The notes below the pieces were generated by a model. It was not told the DNA's origin. It saw only the letters and a list, made by a program, of their open reading frames with translations, and ran no database searches. A stretch of DNA of 64,000 bases, taken from positions 7,629,501 through 7,693,500 of the forward strand of contig JAPVLO010000003.1 in the NCBI GenBank assembly GCA_027257055.1, given 5' to 3'. Origin of the DNA: Cephalopachus bancanus. Lineage: Eukaryota; Chordata; Mammalia; Primates; Tarsiidae. Made by a program: the position numbers and the translations under genes. The first letter of the stretch is position 1. Every line of letters starts with the position of its first letter. Positions 23,611-36,053 of this stretch are shown one piece after another.

Positions 23611-24533
23611 GTGAATAACTGTAAAATATTCCAAACATTTAACAATGGGATTGGATAAGAGATTTAATAATAATACAGTTATGTAGCTGTGTATAGCTAT
23701 GTATCATAGATTTGTGTAGATACATATCATTATATCTTTATCTTTATAACATAAGTACAAATATATATTTATCTATCATAGAGTTATATATAACCATCAA
23801 ATAACATATGCCCTATATCTATATATTTGATAGAGATATATAGATATATTTGATATATCTAGATACATAAAATTTATAAATTGTATTAATATAAATATCC
23901 ATATATAAATATCTAAATATATGGGTATCAAATGTATACAAGTATAATTAAATACCTTAACTATTGCTGTTGCTAAATTTTAAACAATTTCACTTTCTGT
24001 ATATAGAAGTGTCACTTCTACAGCTCTTTAGTTAAACATCCCATATTTCCTAGTGATGAAATATCTATGTAAACAATTATGTGCATTTTTATGGTTAAGC
24101 TGGAAAATATTTTCTGAAATAGTAGGCAGCTTGTGTAAGTCATGTTTTGGGAAAGTTGTTTAAATTATTAAAATACTCACACTAGGGTTGTACTTTTAGA
24201 AGAATGATGGAATAGACACAATGAACCTTTGATAGCAGAGAAGATTTTTCACCTGGATCCTACAAATATGTCATTTTGTGTTATTGCTGGACTCTCAGGA
24301 GGCAAGTAGAAAAGGAGATAAGGAAAAAAAAAGTCATGAGGGATATTTTCAGATGAGAGACAATAGGGTCTATTATATTGGTGGAATTGTTGATCTTACC
24401 ATAAAGCACAGTGTAGTCACAGTACAAAGAGAGAAGGCAAAATATATGTGCACTGATGCTCATAGGTAAGCTGATGTAGTGTCAGATATTTTGCAAAATA
24501 TATTTTTGATATCCTCTGTTTTCTCAATGAAAT
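23611..24533. other. AT-rich stretch with a TA/TATAGA-rich low-complexity block
   Basis: 23690-23945 is almost entirely A/T with recurring 'atatatagatat' and 'atctatatattt' words able to fold back on themselves. The rest (to 24533) shows no repeat family or credible gene. Confidence 0.7.
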
Positions 24534-24871
24534 AAGAAGTATAGTCATCAGCCAGGCTCGGTGGCTCAGCCTGTAATCCCGCGCCCTTGGGAGGCTGAGG
24601 TGAGTGGATTGCCTGAGCCCGCGGGTTTGAGACCCGCCTCGGCAACTTGACAAGACCTCATCCCTACAATAAATCAAAAATCAGCCAGACGAGGGAGCGT
24701 GCGCCTATAGTTACAGCTACTTGGAAGGCTGAGGCGGGAGGATCGCCGGAGCCCAGCAGGTCGAGGCTGCCGTGGCCTGGAGCAGCCACTGCACTGCACT
24801 CCAGTCTGGGCGACAGAGTGAGACTCCAACTCAAAAAAAAAAAAAAAAAAGAAGAAGAAGTATAGTCATCA
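24534..24871 (+). mobile_element. Alu (lineage-specific, undeleted subfamily)
   Basis: Body 24551-24854 with perfect 17-bp target duplications 'aagaagtatagtcatca' at 24534-24550 and 24855-24871. The left arm keeps 'ggcaacttgacaagacc'. It contains a duplicated 'cactgcactgcactccag' near the 3' end. Overlapping open frames are Alu-derived. Confidence 0.98.
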
Positions 24872-25689
24872 TCAAAGTGTATCAGAGAGGATATAAAGGA
24901 ATTTTAAAGAGAAGAGAAACTGAACTTGCTGAGAAAGAATGAAGAAGGATGGAAATGGACCAGGGAAAATACGACAATTACTGGGTGGTATTTTAGACCC
25001 TGTGAAGTTATTATCATGACTTCAAAGTTCCACCATCATTCATGACTATTTGTTTTGCTCTGGCCACAGGTACAGTTGTTAATGACAGAGAATTGGGTTT
25101 AACCAAGACAGTTTGATCAGTGACTTATAAAAGGGGAGAAGTAAATTGAGACTGTAAGTCAAAGAAGGATTAGAATAATTGTTCAAGGGATGTAGACAAG
25201 TAAGTAAGGAAGAAAGAAATGTGGGAGTTTGAGCTAAATGAGTCTCAATAAAGCACCTTCACATATCCACTTTGCATGTGCTTAATCTATAAAATGTACA
25301 GATTTGAAGCTGTTAGCTAAAGTGAGAAAATAGCAGTCTTGAAACAGAAACTAAGATAATTATTTAGTTTTTTTTATTAATCAAGTGATGAGTTCATAAG
25401 TATTCATTTTTAAGACTTTGTAACCTACCAATATGTTGTATGTATACCATTTACTTATCAAAGTTTTCATAATAAAAAATTTAAATGCAAACTTGCATTC
25501 CTATAATTAATAAAAAATGTTGTCTTTGTAAAGGCTGCTATAAGAAAAATATCATAGACTTGTGAATATAGGAAGTATATACAGTGAGGGGATATGTAAA
25601 TATTGATTTTGACATAATGTATATATGTCCATTTTCTATTAGAAAAATAGCAGTACATACCAAATGATGAAATCTAATGCCTTAGCACT
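24872..25689. other. AT-rich stretch, no gene seen
   Basis: No recognised repeat or reading frame in about 800 bp. Confidence 0.5.
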
Positions 25690-26130
25690 TCTCAGAGAAA
25701 CAAACATGAAAAAATGTTCAACATCACTGATCATCAGAGAAATGTAAATCAAAACCAAAATAAGACATCATCTCATGTCAGTTAGAATGACTTTTATTAA
25801 AAAGTAAAAACAAAACAAAACAAGAAATAAAAAAACAGATGTTGGCAAGCTTGCAGAGAAAAGAAACTGCTCTTACACTGCTGGTGGGAATGTAAGCTAT
25901 TTCAATCCCTAGGGAAAGCAGTTTGGATATTTCACAAAGAATTAAAAATAGGTTTATCATTCAGCTCAGCAATCTCACTATTGGATATATACCCCAAAGA
26001 GCATAAATCATTCTACCAAAAAGACACCTGAATTGACAGGTTTACTACAGCACTACTCACAATAGCAAAAACATGGAACTAATGCAGGTGTCTATCAACA
26101 GTGGACTGGATAAACAAAATGTGATACATG

Positions 26131-26725
26131 TGAGGGGGAACGCCCCCAAAACTGGAATTATTCTTTGGAGGGTAGGCCCCTTGTAGTACAGAATTCCCCC
26201 ACTAGGTAAGTATTCTAGGAACCCATCAGCATCATTGTACTAGCTAGTGTTGTGAGATGCTGCATTTGGCTTCAGTGATTTTTTTTGCTTTTTGGACATT
26301 TTTTTTCAACATGTTTGCCTATTTCATGATGGGTAACTTATGAGTGCACTTGCCCACACCATGCTGAGTAGTCAGAAGTTTTGTTTTTTTTTTTTTTTTA
26401 CCAAAAATGGCATTACTCCCATAACCCACCCTCCCTGTTCACCTGACCTTGCCCCAAGTGACCTTTTGTTGTTTTGTTTGCCCTCATGAAAAAAGTTCTC
26501 AGAGGGAAATGTTTTGCTGATGTGGAAGAAGTGAAACAAAAATGGCAGAAGCACTAAAAGTCATCAAAATTGACGAGTTTAAAAACTGTTTTGAGCAGTG
26601 GGAAAAGCGTCTTGATAGGTGTATTGTATCAGAGAGTACTTTGAATGTGACTGAAGTTTAAACATGAAGAATAAATACACAATTTTTTATTTAAAAAATC
26701 CAGTTTTCTTTGGGTCCCCCCCTTG
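26131..26725 (+). mobile_element. Mariner-type DNA transposon (Hsmar2-like), inserted in L1
   Basis: The end sequences 'gagggggaacgcccccaaaa' and 'tttctttgggtccccccctt' form an imperfect inverted repeat, set in a TA-like site within the L1. The transposase C-terminus survives at about 26542-26661. It shows a frame with 'KNCFEQWEKRLDRCI' and a stop, matching the conserved mariner C-terminal motif where a tryptophan precedes 'K(K/R)LD(K/R)CI'. Most of the coding sequence is deleted. An AATAAA follows. Subfamily is from memory. Confidence 0.8.
26542..26661 (+). pseudogene. Mariner transposase C-terminal remnant
   Basis: A 39-codon segment beginning MAEALKVIKIDEF and ending at a stop. The family's active transposase has about 340 residues, with a helix-turn-helix DNA-binding part and a DDD catalytic core; neither part remains here. 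The frame survives by chance in a dead element nested in an old L1. Confidence 0.7.
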
Positions 26726-27114
26726 TGTACACCATGTAGCAGCCATAAAAAATCATGTTCTTTGCAGCTACGTGAACGTGACTAGAGATCATCATTATAA
26801 GCAAATTATCACAGAAACAAAAAATTGAATACCACATGTTCTCTCTGATAAGTGGGAACTAAACACTGGGCACACATAAGCACAAGAATGAGAACAACAG
26901 ACACTGGGGCATTCCTAAAGGGTGGAGGTTGGGGAGTAAGGGTTGATAAACTAACCACTGGATACCATGTCTACCACCTGTGTGATGGGCTCAATAGAAG
27001 CCTAAGCCTCACCTTCACATGACATACCTATGTCACAAACCTGCACATGTACCCCTTGAATCTAACATAAATAAAATAAAATGAGGTTAACAATTTAAAA
27101 AACAGTGTCTTAAA

Positions 27115-27480
27115 ACAATATGTATTTGTTAAATTCATGAGTTAAAGGGTCAACTGACTGAGTCTTTAGTCTTAATCTGGTTTACTTATGCCTCAGTGCC
27201 TAGCTGGTGAGTCATCTACAGTTACCTTCACTGGGTTTTGTCACATGTCTGGGGCCAAGGATGGGATACGTGGGCTGATAGAACTGTAATTCACATGGTG
27301 GCTTATCCTCCAGCAGGTAGCCTGAGTTTATCATGACAGAGGCATGGTTTCAAGAGCAAGATCCCTTGAGGTACAGACTCGGAACTGGGCATTCTATTGA
27401 CCAAGGCAAGTCACAGGGGTACCCTTGTGAAGTGAAGGCAAAGATATAGGAAGGCCACGACTTGCAACCATCAGTGCAAT
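27115..27480 (-). mobile_element. MLT1-like LTR (ERVL-MaLR), inverted
   Basis: The motifs 'cacatggtggcttatcctcc', 'ggcattctattgaccaaggc' and 'aagtcacaggggtacccttg' occur in the order expected for the inverted LTR of this ancient mammalian family. Its relative at 45.9-46.4 kb shows the same layout. Confidence 0.6.
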
Positions 27481-29020
27481 TAATTTATCCCAATAAGTGA
27501 ACCTCTCTGGGAAGATATTCTCTGTTAGGCAATCATTTAAACATTGTTTTCATTTTTTAATTTTATAAATATAATCCAGTAAATTGATATCTCACTTAAG
27601 GTCTAAAAATGAATGAAATATTTAAAATAATGAAAAATGCTTAAGTACCTCATGCTAGTTCTTTTAGAAGCTAAAGTATAAATTCTAAAATAACTTGTGG
27701 CATCAAGAATTTTAAAGCATTAGAAAAATAAATTAAAAGTAATAAAAAGTGGGGGAGGATTCTGTAATTTAATTAATAAACCATATTTTCTACACTTTAT
27801 CACCTAGGATTCACTACCATCTGCTGTTGTGTTAAATGAATAAATCCCAGTTAAGTACCATCACACACCTGAGATATTTATGCACTATAGTTATGAATAA
27901 AATAGTTTTGGAAGGTATTGAGGTGAAAACATAGCAGTTTCCTAAAATACAAATCAAAATGATTTTTATAATTTAATGTCATTATTCTCTTTGACACTAA
28001 ATCAGGTATCTTTGTAGTCTTTGAAAAGCAGCTTCTTGCTTATAAATATAACTTACCTGAAAGTGAGAAAATTGCAATCTTATTCTGGTTCTATAACAAA
28101 ATGACCTTAGAAAAGAACTCTTCTTATTTCAGGTTTAGTTGTCACATCTGAAAATAAGGAGATTGCATTAAAATTCTTAGTCACTCTTATCTTCAACATT
28201 CTTTTTTCTAGATTTTCCCCTTAGCTGATTTGAGTAAAATGTGGCCCTAGAGAGGAAAAGCATTTGTAGGTACTCACTAGCTAAGGAAGGCTGCATAACC
28301 TTTGACAAGTGTCTTACTCTCTGTCCATCAATTTCTTCACCTATAGGTAAAAATAGTAGCAACTTCATAGAGTTGGTGAAAGGTTTAACAAGTTACTTAA
28401 TGTTAACTAACCAGAGTAATGCTTGAGGAATGCCAGGGCCAGAAATTTTCATCATGTCACTAGTGGTAGTAATTCTCCCCTGCTTCCCCATCCTGATCTA
28501 TGTCCAAATTCTCTGCCCTCCTCTGGGCCTGGAAAAATGTTCCAGTAGACTTCATCACTTGGGTCCACTTGTTAGTTTCCTACCCATCTGGTTTGGACAA
28601 TGGGAAACTGGTGAGAGATCAGAAAGCAAAAGGAGAGAGTGTTTGTGCTGTTTCTTTCCTTTACCCTGTCTAATCCCTGGTGCTGTATGTCTGCCAATTG
28701 ATGATAATTTCTATAATATGGTCCCACTTCAAGGTTTTAGTTCTCACTGGGGTGGAATAACACTATAATGTCCTCTTAACCCATCACCCTAAAAGCAGTA
28801 AGTTTCTCACAACTGCTGATTTCAGGTGCTGCTCTTTATTGACCTCTCTTCATTGAATAAAATTCTGTTATCTCTCTGGATCTTACTTAGTAACTATCCT
28901 GAATTTGTCAGTCAGGCATTTTATTAACAGTTTACTAAGAGATTATGCTAAGATAATCAGTCCTCTTTGTCCTCTTCATCAGCATCAGAGACACAAGTTC
29001 TGATTTGATGGGTATTTGAA
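27481..29020. other. AT-rich stretch, one possible old repeat
   Basis: No gene is supported. A C/T-rich segment at 28440-28930 contains a 112-codon open frame (28430-28768). It has a hydrophobic start, but no recognisable domain, no codon bias and no splice or promoter context. Its sequence resembles an old mammalian repeat that I cannot name. Confidence 0.45.
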
Positions 29021-29232
29021 GGAAAAGAGTATTTTTATAAATTTTTTGTAAAATTGTGGGATACATTGAAGGGTTAGTATACAAATATTCATTGTGAAGG
29101 TACCCTTGTTGATAAGGTGTGCCCCTCCTCCTTCAAACAGATATCGACTACCATTAATCCCAACTCCCTGCCCATCCCCCCCATAGTTTTCCACCACTGT
29201 CAATCAATTTCCTATAGTATTACAGTAGTTGT

Positions 29233-32200
29233 TCAAAATCCACTTATGAGTGAGAACATGTGATACTCAGATCTTTGTTTCTGTGAAAGATCATTCAGTA
29301 TAATAAACTCTAATTCCATCCAGGTTGCTGTGAAATTCATAATTTTGTTCTTCTTTATGGCTGCATAATATTCCATTGTGTATATGTACCACATTTTCTT
29401 TATCCAGTCCACTTTTGATGGGCAACGTGGTTGGTTCCATGATCTTGCTATTGTGAACAATGCTGCAATAAACATACATGTGCAGGTATATTTTTCATAG
29501 AGTGATTTGAGTTCTTTCGGTTATATAATCAGTAGGGGGATTGCAAGGTCATATGGAAGATTAAATTTTAGAGTTTTTAGGAATTGCCACACTGATTTCC
29601 ACAGAGGCTGTAGTAGCTTACACTCCCACCAGCAGTGTAGAAGTGTTCCCTTTTCACCACATCCCTTCCAGCATTTGTTATTTTTTGAGTTACTGATGAT
29701 GGCCATTCTGACTGGAATTAGGTTGTATCTCAGTGCAGTTTTAATGCATCTCCTGGATGACTAGTGAGACTGAACATTTTTTCATGTATCTGTTGGCTGT
29801 TCATAAGTCTTCTTTTAAGAAGTGTCTATTCATATCTTTTGCCCACTTTGTAATGGGGCTGTTTGGTTTTTTCTTTTCAGTACATTTAAGTTCCTTGTAG
29901 ATCCTTGATGTTACGCCTTTGTCAGACGTGGAGTTGGAAAATATTTTGTCCCAGTCTGTGGACTGTCTCCCTGCTCTCTTAATGGTTTCTTTGAGTTTGC
30001 AGAAGCTTGTCAGTTTAATGAGGTCCCACTTGTCTAGCTTATCTCTTATGGCCTGAGCGTTTTGGGTATTGCTTAGGAATTGGTTGACAGTTCCAACTTC
30101 CATAAGGGTGTCTCCTGTATTTTCTAAGGTTCTTATGGTATGAGGTTTTACATTTAGGTCTCTGATCCATTTAGAGTTAATTATTGTGCATGGGGTTAGA
30201 TAGGGGTCCTGTTTCAATCTTCTGCATGTGGTCAGCCAGTTCCCAGCACCATTTACTGAATAGGTTCTTGTCTGCCCAGTGGTAGGTAGTGGAAGCTTTG
30301 TCAAAGATGAGTTGGTTGAGAAATTGAGGTTTTGCTTCTGGAATCTCAATTCTATTCCATTGGCTTTTTGTTGTACCAATACCAGACTGTTTTGATTATT
30401 GTAGCTTTATAATAAAGTTTAAAGTCTGAGAGTGTGATACCTCCTGCTTTGGTTTTTTTTACCAAGGATTGTTTTGGCTATGCTTGGTCATTTATGTTTC
30501 CATATGCATTCCTGTATTGTTTTTTCTACAATTGAGAAGAATGTTGCTAGTAATTTGATGGGTATTACGTTAAATCTGTAGATTGCCTTAGGTAGAATGG
30601 ACATTTTAACAATGTTGATTCTTACAATCCATGAGCATGGGATATTTTTCCACTTGTTGTGTCATCTTTAATTTCTTTGAGCAGTATTTTGTAGTTTTCA
30701 TTGTAAAGTTCTTTCACATCTCTGGTTAGGAAGATGCCAAGGTATTTCATTTTTTGTGGCTATTGTGAATGGGATAATGCTTTTTATTTGGGTTTCTGTT
30801 TGTTTATTATTGGTATAAAGAAATGTGACTGTCTTTTGCACATTTATTTTATACCCTGAGATTTAGTCAAAGTCCTTTATCAGTACAAGGAAGTTTTTGA
30901 AGATTCTCTTGGGTTTTCAAGGTATACAATCATGTTGTCTACAAAGAGAGATAACTTGAGTTCCTCTTTTGTTATTTGAATACCCCTGATCGCCTTCTCT
31001 TCTCTGATTGCTCTAGCTAGGACTTCCAAAACTGTATTGAACAGGAGGGGTGAGAGTGGGCATTCTTTTCTTGTTCCAGTTTTCAGGGGAAATTTTTGTC
31101 TTTTTAGGAGTATGCTGGCTGTGGGTTTCTTCGATGGCTTTTACTATTTTGAGGTATATTTCACCTATGCCTAGGCATTTGAGGGTTTTTATTAAGAAGG
31201 GATACTGGATTTTCTGCAAAAGCTTTTTCTGTGTCTAATAATATAATCATACAGTTTTTGTTTTGACATCTGTTGATGTATTTAATTATGTTTATGATCT
31301 TACAAATGTAGAACCGGCCTTGCAGCCCAGGGATGAAGCCTATTTGATCGTGATGGGTGAGTTTTGAGATGTGTTGTTGAATTCAGTTTCTAGGATCTTG
31401 TTGAAAATTTTAGCATCTATGTTTATCAAAGATATTGGCCTGTAGTTCTCTTTTTTGTTGTGTCTTTATACAACAAAAGACACTAGGGTATCAATGTGAT
31501 TTTAGTGTCATAAAATAATTTGGGGTGAGTTCCATCTTTCTCAATCACCTGGAATACCTTCAGTAGGATTAGTATCAGTTCCTCCTTTGATATCTTGCTG
31601 GAAGGCCACCTAGTCCAGGGCATTTTTTTTTTTTTTTTTTTTTTTTGGTAGTAGATTTCTTATGACATAGTCAATTTCCTGGATTGTTATTGGTCTATTT
31701 AGGGTCTCGATTTCTTCTTGGTTCAACCTAAGGAGGTTGTGTGATGTCAGAAAGTCCTCCATTTCCTTTAGGTTTTCAAGTTAGTTTCCACACAATTGTA
31801 CATAGTAGTCTCTGATGATCTTTTATATTTCTTCAGGGTCTTTTGTATTTCTTCAGATGTGACTTCATCTTTTGTGTTTCGATTGTTTTTATTTGGGCTT
31901 TTTCTCTTTTTTCTGGTCAGTCTAGCTAGGGGACCATCAACCTTGTTTATCTTTTCAAAAAACCAGGTTTTTGTTTCGTTGATTTTTTTGTATTATCTTT
32001 TTATCTTCTATGTCCCAGATTTGGGCTTTTATTTTTGTGATCTGGATTCTTCTGCTTGAAGTTGGGGTTTTGATGGTCTTGCTTTTCCAGCTTCCTTAGG
32101 TAATTTTTTAGGCTGTTAACTTATGATCCTTCCATTTTCTTCATGTGCATTTGTAGAGATATGACTTCCCTCTTTTTACTGCTTTCATGGCATCCCAGAG

Positions 32201-33058
32201 ATTTTGGTAAGATGTTTCTTCATTTTCATTTGTTTCCAGGTATCTTTTAATGTATATTTTGATTTCTGTGTTGACCCAGGAGTTGCTTATTATCATGCTG
32301 TTTTGTGTCCATGTCTTTGTGGGTTTTCGTGGAACCTTTATGGTGTTGATATTTATTTTTATTCCACTGTGATCTGAGAAGGTGCATGGAAAAATTTCAA
32401 TCTTATGAAATTTGTTATTGCTTCATTTATGGCCAAGAATGTGGCTGATCTTAGAGTATGTTCCATGTGGTGATGAGTAGAATATATAGTCTGTGGTCAT
32501 CGGATGGGGTGTTCTGTAGGTGTCAATTAAGTTCATTTGGTCAAGAGTCAGATTGAGGTTCCAGATCTCCTTGCTGATTTTTTGTCCTAATGATCTGTCT
32601 AGGGTTGTGAGTGGGGTATTAAAGTCTCCAGCTATGATAGTGTTAGAGAAAATATCTTTTTTGAGTTTTCCTAGAAGCTGCTTTTTGAAAGATGGTTCTC
32701 CTATGTTGGGTGCATATATGTTTAGGATGGATATTTTTTGTTGATGAAATGAACCTTTTATCATTATGTAGTGGCCTTCTGTATCTTTTTAAATTTTTGG
32801 TAACTTAAAGGGTATTTTGTCTGAGATTAAGATTGCTATTCCTTCTTTCTCTTGTGTTCTGTTCCCCAGAAATTTTGCTTCCTATCCTATTACTTTGAGT
32901 CTGTGGATGTCCTTTCTGGTGAAATGAGTCTTTTGGAGGCAATATATTGTTGCCTGATGATAGTTTATCCATTTTGCAATCCTATGTCTTTTCATTGGTG
33001 CTTTTAGTCCATTCGTATTCAGGCTAATCATTGAAATGTGAGTGTTTATCCCTGTCAT
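29233..33058 (-). pseudogene. ORF2: L1 ORF2 (endonuclease/reverse transcriptase), dead copy
   Basis: ORF2p normally nicks target DNA and copies L1 RNA into it. Here the start codon lies at 33056-33058 and the final stop at 29233-29235. The endonuclease part (about 32423-32764) keeps AGDFNTPL but has KISHILGHK where the family has Asp in place of the Ser, a lost catalytic residue. Near 30930-30946 the reverse-transcriptase FADD box reads FVDN, so both polymerase aspartates are not intact. Several stops and frameshifts split it into 60-190-codon pieces. The C-terminal end retains IHNGILCSHKEE- and YTMEYYAAIKKN-type sequence in neighbouring frames. Nonfunctional with high certainty. Confidence 0.93.
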
Positions 33059-33136
33059 GAGGTTCTTATAGAGTTGTTGTTGTTCCTGTTTGTTTGTTGT
33101 CTTTCCTTAGGTTTTGGGGTTGATTCTTGTGTGTTT

Positions 33137-34150
33137 TCAATATTTTTCCTGTACTCTTATGAAGAACATAGTCGTTCTTTTTTCCTTTTCTTCTGTGTTT
33201 AATACTTTCTCAAGTGTTTTTTGTAGGTGTGGTCTGGAAGCAGCATAATTCCTTAGGGATTGAATATCTGGGAAAGATTTTAATTCTCCCTCACTGATGA
33301 AGCTTAGCTTGGCTGGGAGGGTTATTCTCAAAGATAAAATTGTTTATATTTGAGAACTTTAAAGATTGGGCTCCAAATTCTCCTAGCCTGAAGATAAATC
33401 TGCTACCATTCTAAATGGTCTTCCATTGTAGTTAGTCTGACCTTTTTTTCTTGCTGTCTTCAGGATTTTTTTCTTTTACCTACTTTGTTTAGGCAAATTA
33501 TCATGTGTCTGGAAGTTGGTCTTCTCGTCTGTTGTCTTGAAGAGGTTCTCTGAATCTCTTGTGTTTGAATTTTTGCATCACTGATGAGATGAGGGAAGTT
33601 TTCTTGAATAATTTCATGGAATGGTTGTTCCAGAGTGGTCTCTGTTTTTCTTTTTCTACCTCAGAAAGTACAATTACTCTTAGGTTTGGTCTCTTAAAGT
33701 AATCACTCATCTCTTGAAGGTTTGTTCTGTCTTTTTAAGCATCTTTTCCGTGTTTTTGATAGTTTGGGTTTGTTCTATAATTTGGTCTTCAAGCTCTGAG
33801 AGTCTTTCTTCTGCTTGGCTAATTCTGCTTTCTATGCTTATTAGTTTGTTATTTATTTCATTCACAGTAATCTTTACTGCTGTTATCTCAGTTATCATCC
33901 TTCCTATTTTCCTCCTGTCTCCTTTCAATTCTTTTTAATCTCTCTATTAATGTCTTGATATCTGGGTTTGCAGTTTGAAAACAGTCATTCTGGGGGCTCT
34001 TCATTGTTTGCATTCTGAAGTCTGTTTTCTCAGTGTCTGACCTCACAAGTGTCTGTGAGAGACCCATATTCTTTTGGATTTTCTTCATTTGTGTGCATTT
34101 TCCTTCCCCCCCTTCCCCCCCCCTTAATTCTGTTTTTCAGGGATGGCAGG
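33137..34150 (-). pseudogene. ORF1: L1 ORF1 (RNA-binding chaperone), dead copy
   Basis: ORF1p is the trimeric coiled-coil RNA-binding protein of the L1 particle. On the minus strand the pieces are a coiled coil (33707-33928: IESRISQAEERLSELEDQ), the RRM start (33501-33710: MSDYFKRPNLRVIVL) and the C-terminal domain (33137-33331: LPAKLSFISEGELKSFPDI), each in a different open frame. Frameshifts therefore separate the domains. Total length, about 1 kb, fits the family's roughly 340 residues. The start is approximate because the N-terminal region holds a C-run (34107-34123) and decayed sequence. Gap to ORF2 is about 80 bp, as expected for a bicistronic L1. Confidence 0.9.
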
Positions 34151-35868
34151 ATAACTTTTACTTCTTTTGTTCAATCTCCTACCTATTCCTCCTTATGTGG
34201 ATCCTCTGGCTTTGTTCACTTCTGAAGCTGGATTGTAGGTTGGGAGTTGTACTTCCTGCAGTTTTAAGATTTAATTGGTGGGGGGAGTTGTGATTCAGAA
34301 CCTATCCACAAATCCCTGTATTCACTGACAGGTGTATGGGCACTCTGGGACCCATTTCCCACTGCCTTACAATCTGTCCATGCAGTGGGGGTTTAGGTTT
34401 GCTCCCTGGAACAAAGTCAGGTAAGAAACAGGAAAATAATGGAAGAAGGAAGGGAGGTCAAGAGGAAGTTGGAGAGAGAGAAGATTAAGAAGGAAAACAG
34501 AGCCGGGTTCAGTGGCTCAGCCTGTAATCCCGTGCCTTTGGGAGGCTGAGGTGAGTGGATTGCCTGAGCCTGCGGGTTTGAGACCCGCCTGGGCAGCGAG
34601 ACCTCATCTCTACAATAAATCCAAAAATCAGCCAGGCATGATAGCACACACCTGTAATTCTGGCTACTCGGAAGGCTGAGGCGGAAGGATCACTGGAGCC
34701 CAGCAGGTCGAGGCTGCGGTGGCTGGGAGTGGCCACAGCACTCCAGTCTGGGCGACAGAGTGAGACTCCAACTCAAAAAAAAAAAAAGAAGGAAAACAGA
34801 CATACCAACTAACAAATGAAAAGAGACACAAAGACAGAGAAGAGTAAACAAACAAACAAACAAAATCCCTAAAGCATACAGGTAATCATACAAACATACA
34901 GTCCAACAAAATCCTGCCTTTTGATGTATTCTTCCCCTACACAAACAGGAAGTTTAAAGAATAGAAAGAGGAAAGAAGAAAAAATATCAGTAAAATAACA
35001 AAAACAAAGCTAGTATGAAAATGTTGCCAAAACCAGAATGAAAGAGGAAAAAAACCCTAAATCAAAAAGCAAACAAAAGTGAGCAAAACAAACAGTAAAA
35101 AAAGAAATCAAAACAAGAAACCAGATTGGCTCTGAGGTCTTTCCTGTATATCCAAAGTTCTTTCAACTCTAATCTCTAGCCCCTCCCCTCTGCTCTCCTC
35201 ACAGGCAGATAGGGTTACTCATAGCTTGGGTTATTTGCTGCTGGGCTACTTTAGGAAGAGGATGAATCAGATTTGTGTTCCCTTGGCTTACTGTCTGTCA
35301 GGGCTGCCACACAGACCTGAGTTGTCTGTGGCAGATTCAGCATAAGGGAGGGGCTTTGTCTCTCCCAGTTTGATAAGATCACCTTAGGCAACAAGTTGGA
35401 GGCTGCCTGGAAAAGGCTGTGGTGGGCAGCTCCTCACCAGGCATGGACTCCTCTCCAGCTTTCCTGATCTTCTCTCTCCGCTGATCAGATCCAGGGTTCC
35501 AGTTGATCTGTTATGACAGGTGGCGGTGTGGGCCCAGCACCAGGCACTAGGAATCAGCGAGATAGCTGGGCTCTCCAGGTCGATGAGATACAGGCAGCTT
35601 GGGGTGATTGAGGGAGCCAGGAATTCCTTGGAGCTAGGAGCCAAGAGTCACAGTGGTGGCGAAACACCAGGGACCCACTGCAGCAATCACCCCTTTGGAG
35701 GCATCAGCTATGGAGGTGGAAGTGAGCTGCATGAAACTGGCTGTAGCAGCTAACCTTTGTGGCAGTGGTGGCGGTGGTGGCGGTGGTGTGTAGAATTGGC
35801 TTCAGCAGCCACCCTTTGTGAAGTTTTTCACAGATTGACTTGTCCCATCACCATTCTGCCCCCCAACT
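34151..35868 (-). promoter_or_regulatory. L1 5' UTR (internal promoter region), interrupted by Alu
   Basis: About 1.4 kb of L1 5' UTR once the Alu is removed. Its distal part (35150-35868) is GC-richer with (GGT)n-like runs at 35760-35790. The part next to ORF1 (34790-35150), read on the L1 sense strand, is rich in T. L1 5' UTRs contain the internal RNA polymerase II promoter; no single site could be pinned down here. Confidence 0.7.
34487..34800 (+). mobile_element. Alu (lineage-specific, 5-bp-deleted subfamily)
   Basis: Body about 34501-34785 between target duplications 'aagaaggaaaacag' at 34487-34500 and 34786-34799. The left arm has 'cctgggcagcgagacc'. It landed in the 5' UTR of the minus-strand L1, so it is younger than that L1. 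Confidence 0.98.
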
Positions 35869-36053
35869 CTGGCAAAGAGTACTAAGAAAACATAAATAAA
35901 AGTTAGGAAAAGAGGAACAAAAAAGGTTAAGTTACTAAACAATGTTCATGTTATGTATTAGGACAAGCATTATGATGATAAGAAAATGTTAGTATGAGAA
36001 CTAAATTGAAAAGAGTGTAATTATGATGAAGATGATAAAAATAGTCATCTTCT

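Larger units (their letters stand above)
25690..27085 (+). mobile_element. Old L1 (L1P-type) 3' end, split by a mariner element
   Basis: The L1 pieces 25690-26130 and 26726-27085 cover the ORF2 end ('tgttcaacatcactgatcat', 'cactgctggtgggaatgtaa') and the 3' end ('tgataagtgggaactaaaca', 'acctgcacatgtaccccttg') with an A-rich tail. No frame is intact. Confidence 0.92.
29021..35881 (-). mobile_element. Near full-length L1, same lineage as the 46.4-kb copy
   Basis: On the minus strand it reads 5' end (about 35868), 5' UTR, ORF1, ORF2 and 3' UTR, ending in an A-rich tail near 29032. The 5' end 'ggggggcagaatggtgatgg' aligns with the start of the other long L1. Target duplications are imperfect, 11 bp 'ggaaaagagta' (29021-29031) versus 'ggcaaagagta' (35871-35881). 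An Alu sits in the 5' UTR at 34.5-34.8 kb. It is about 6.55 kb without that Alu. Both ORFs are broken. Confidence 0.92.

Noticed and set aside
28430..28768. 112-codon open frame with a hydrophobic N-terminus
   Set aside because: No domain, no intron-exon or promoter context, and the DNA resembles an old repeat. At this window size a chance frame of this length is plausible.
34107..34123. C-run pair considered as a G-quadruplex on the minus strand
   Set aside because: Only two long runs with a 2-base gap; it lies in decayed L1 ORF1/5' UTR sequence and no four-run motif is present.
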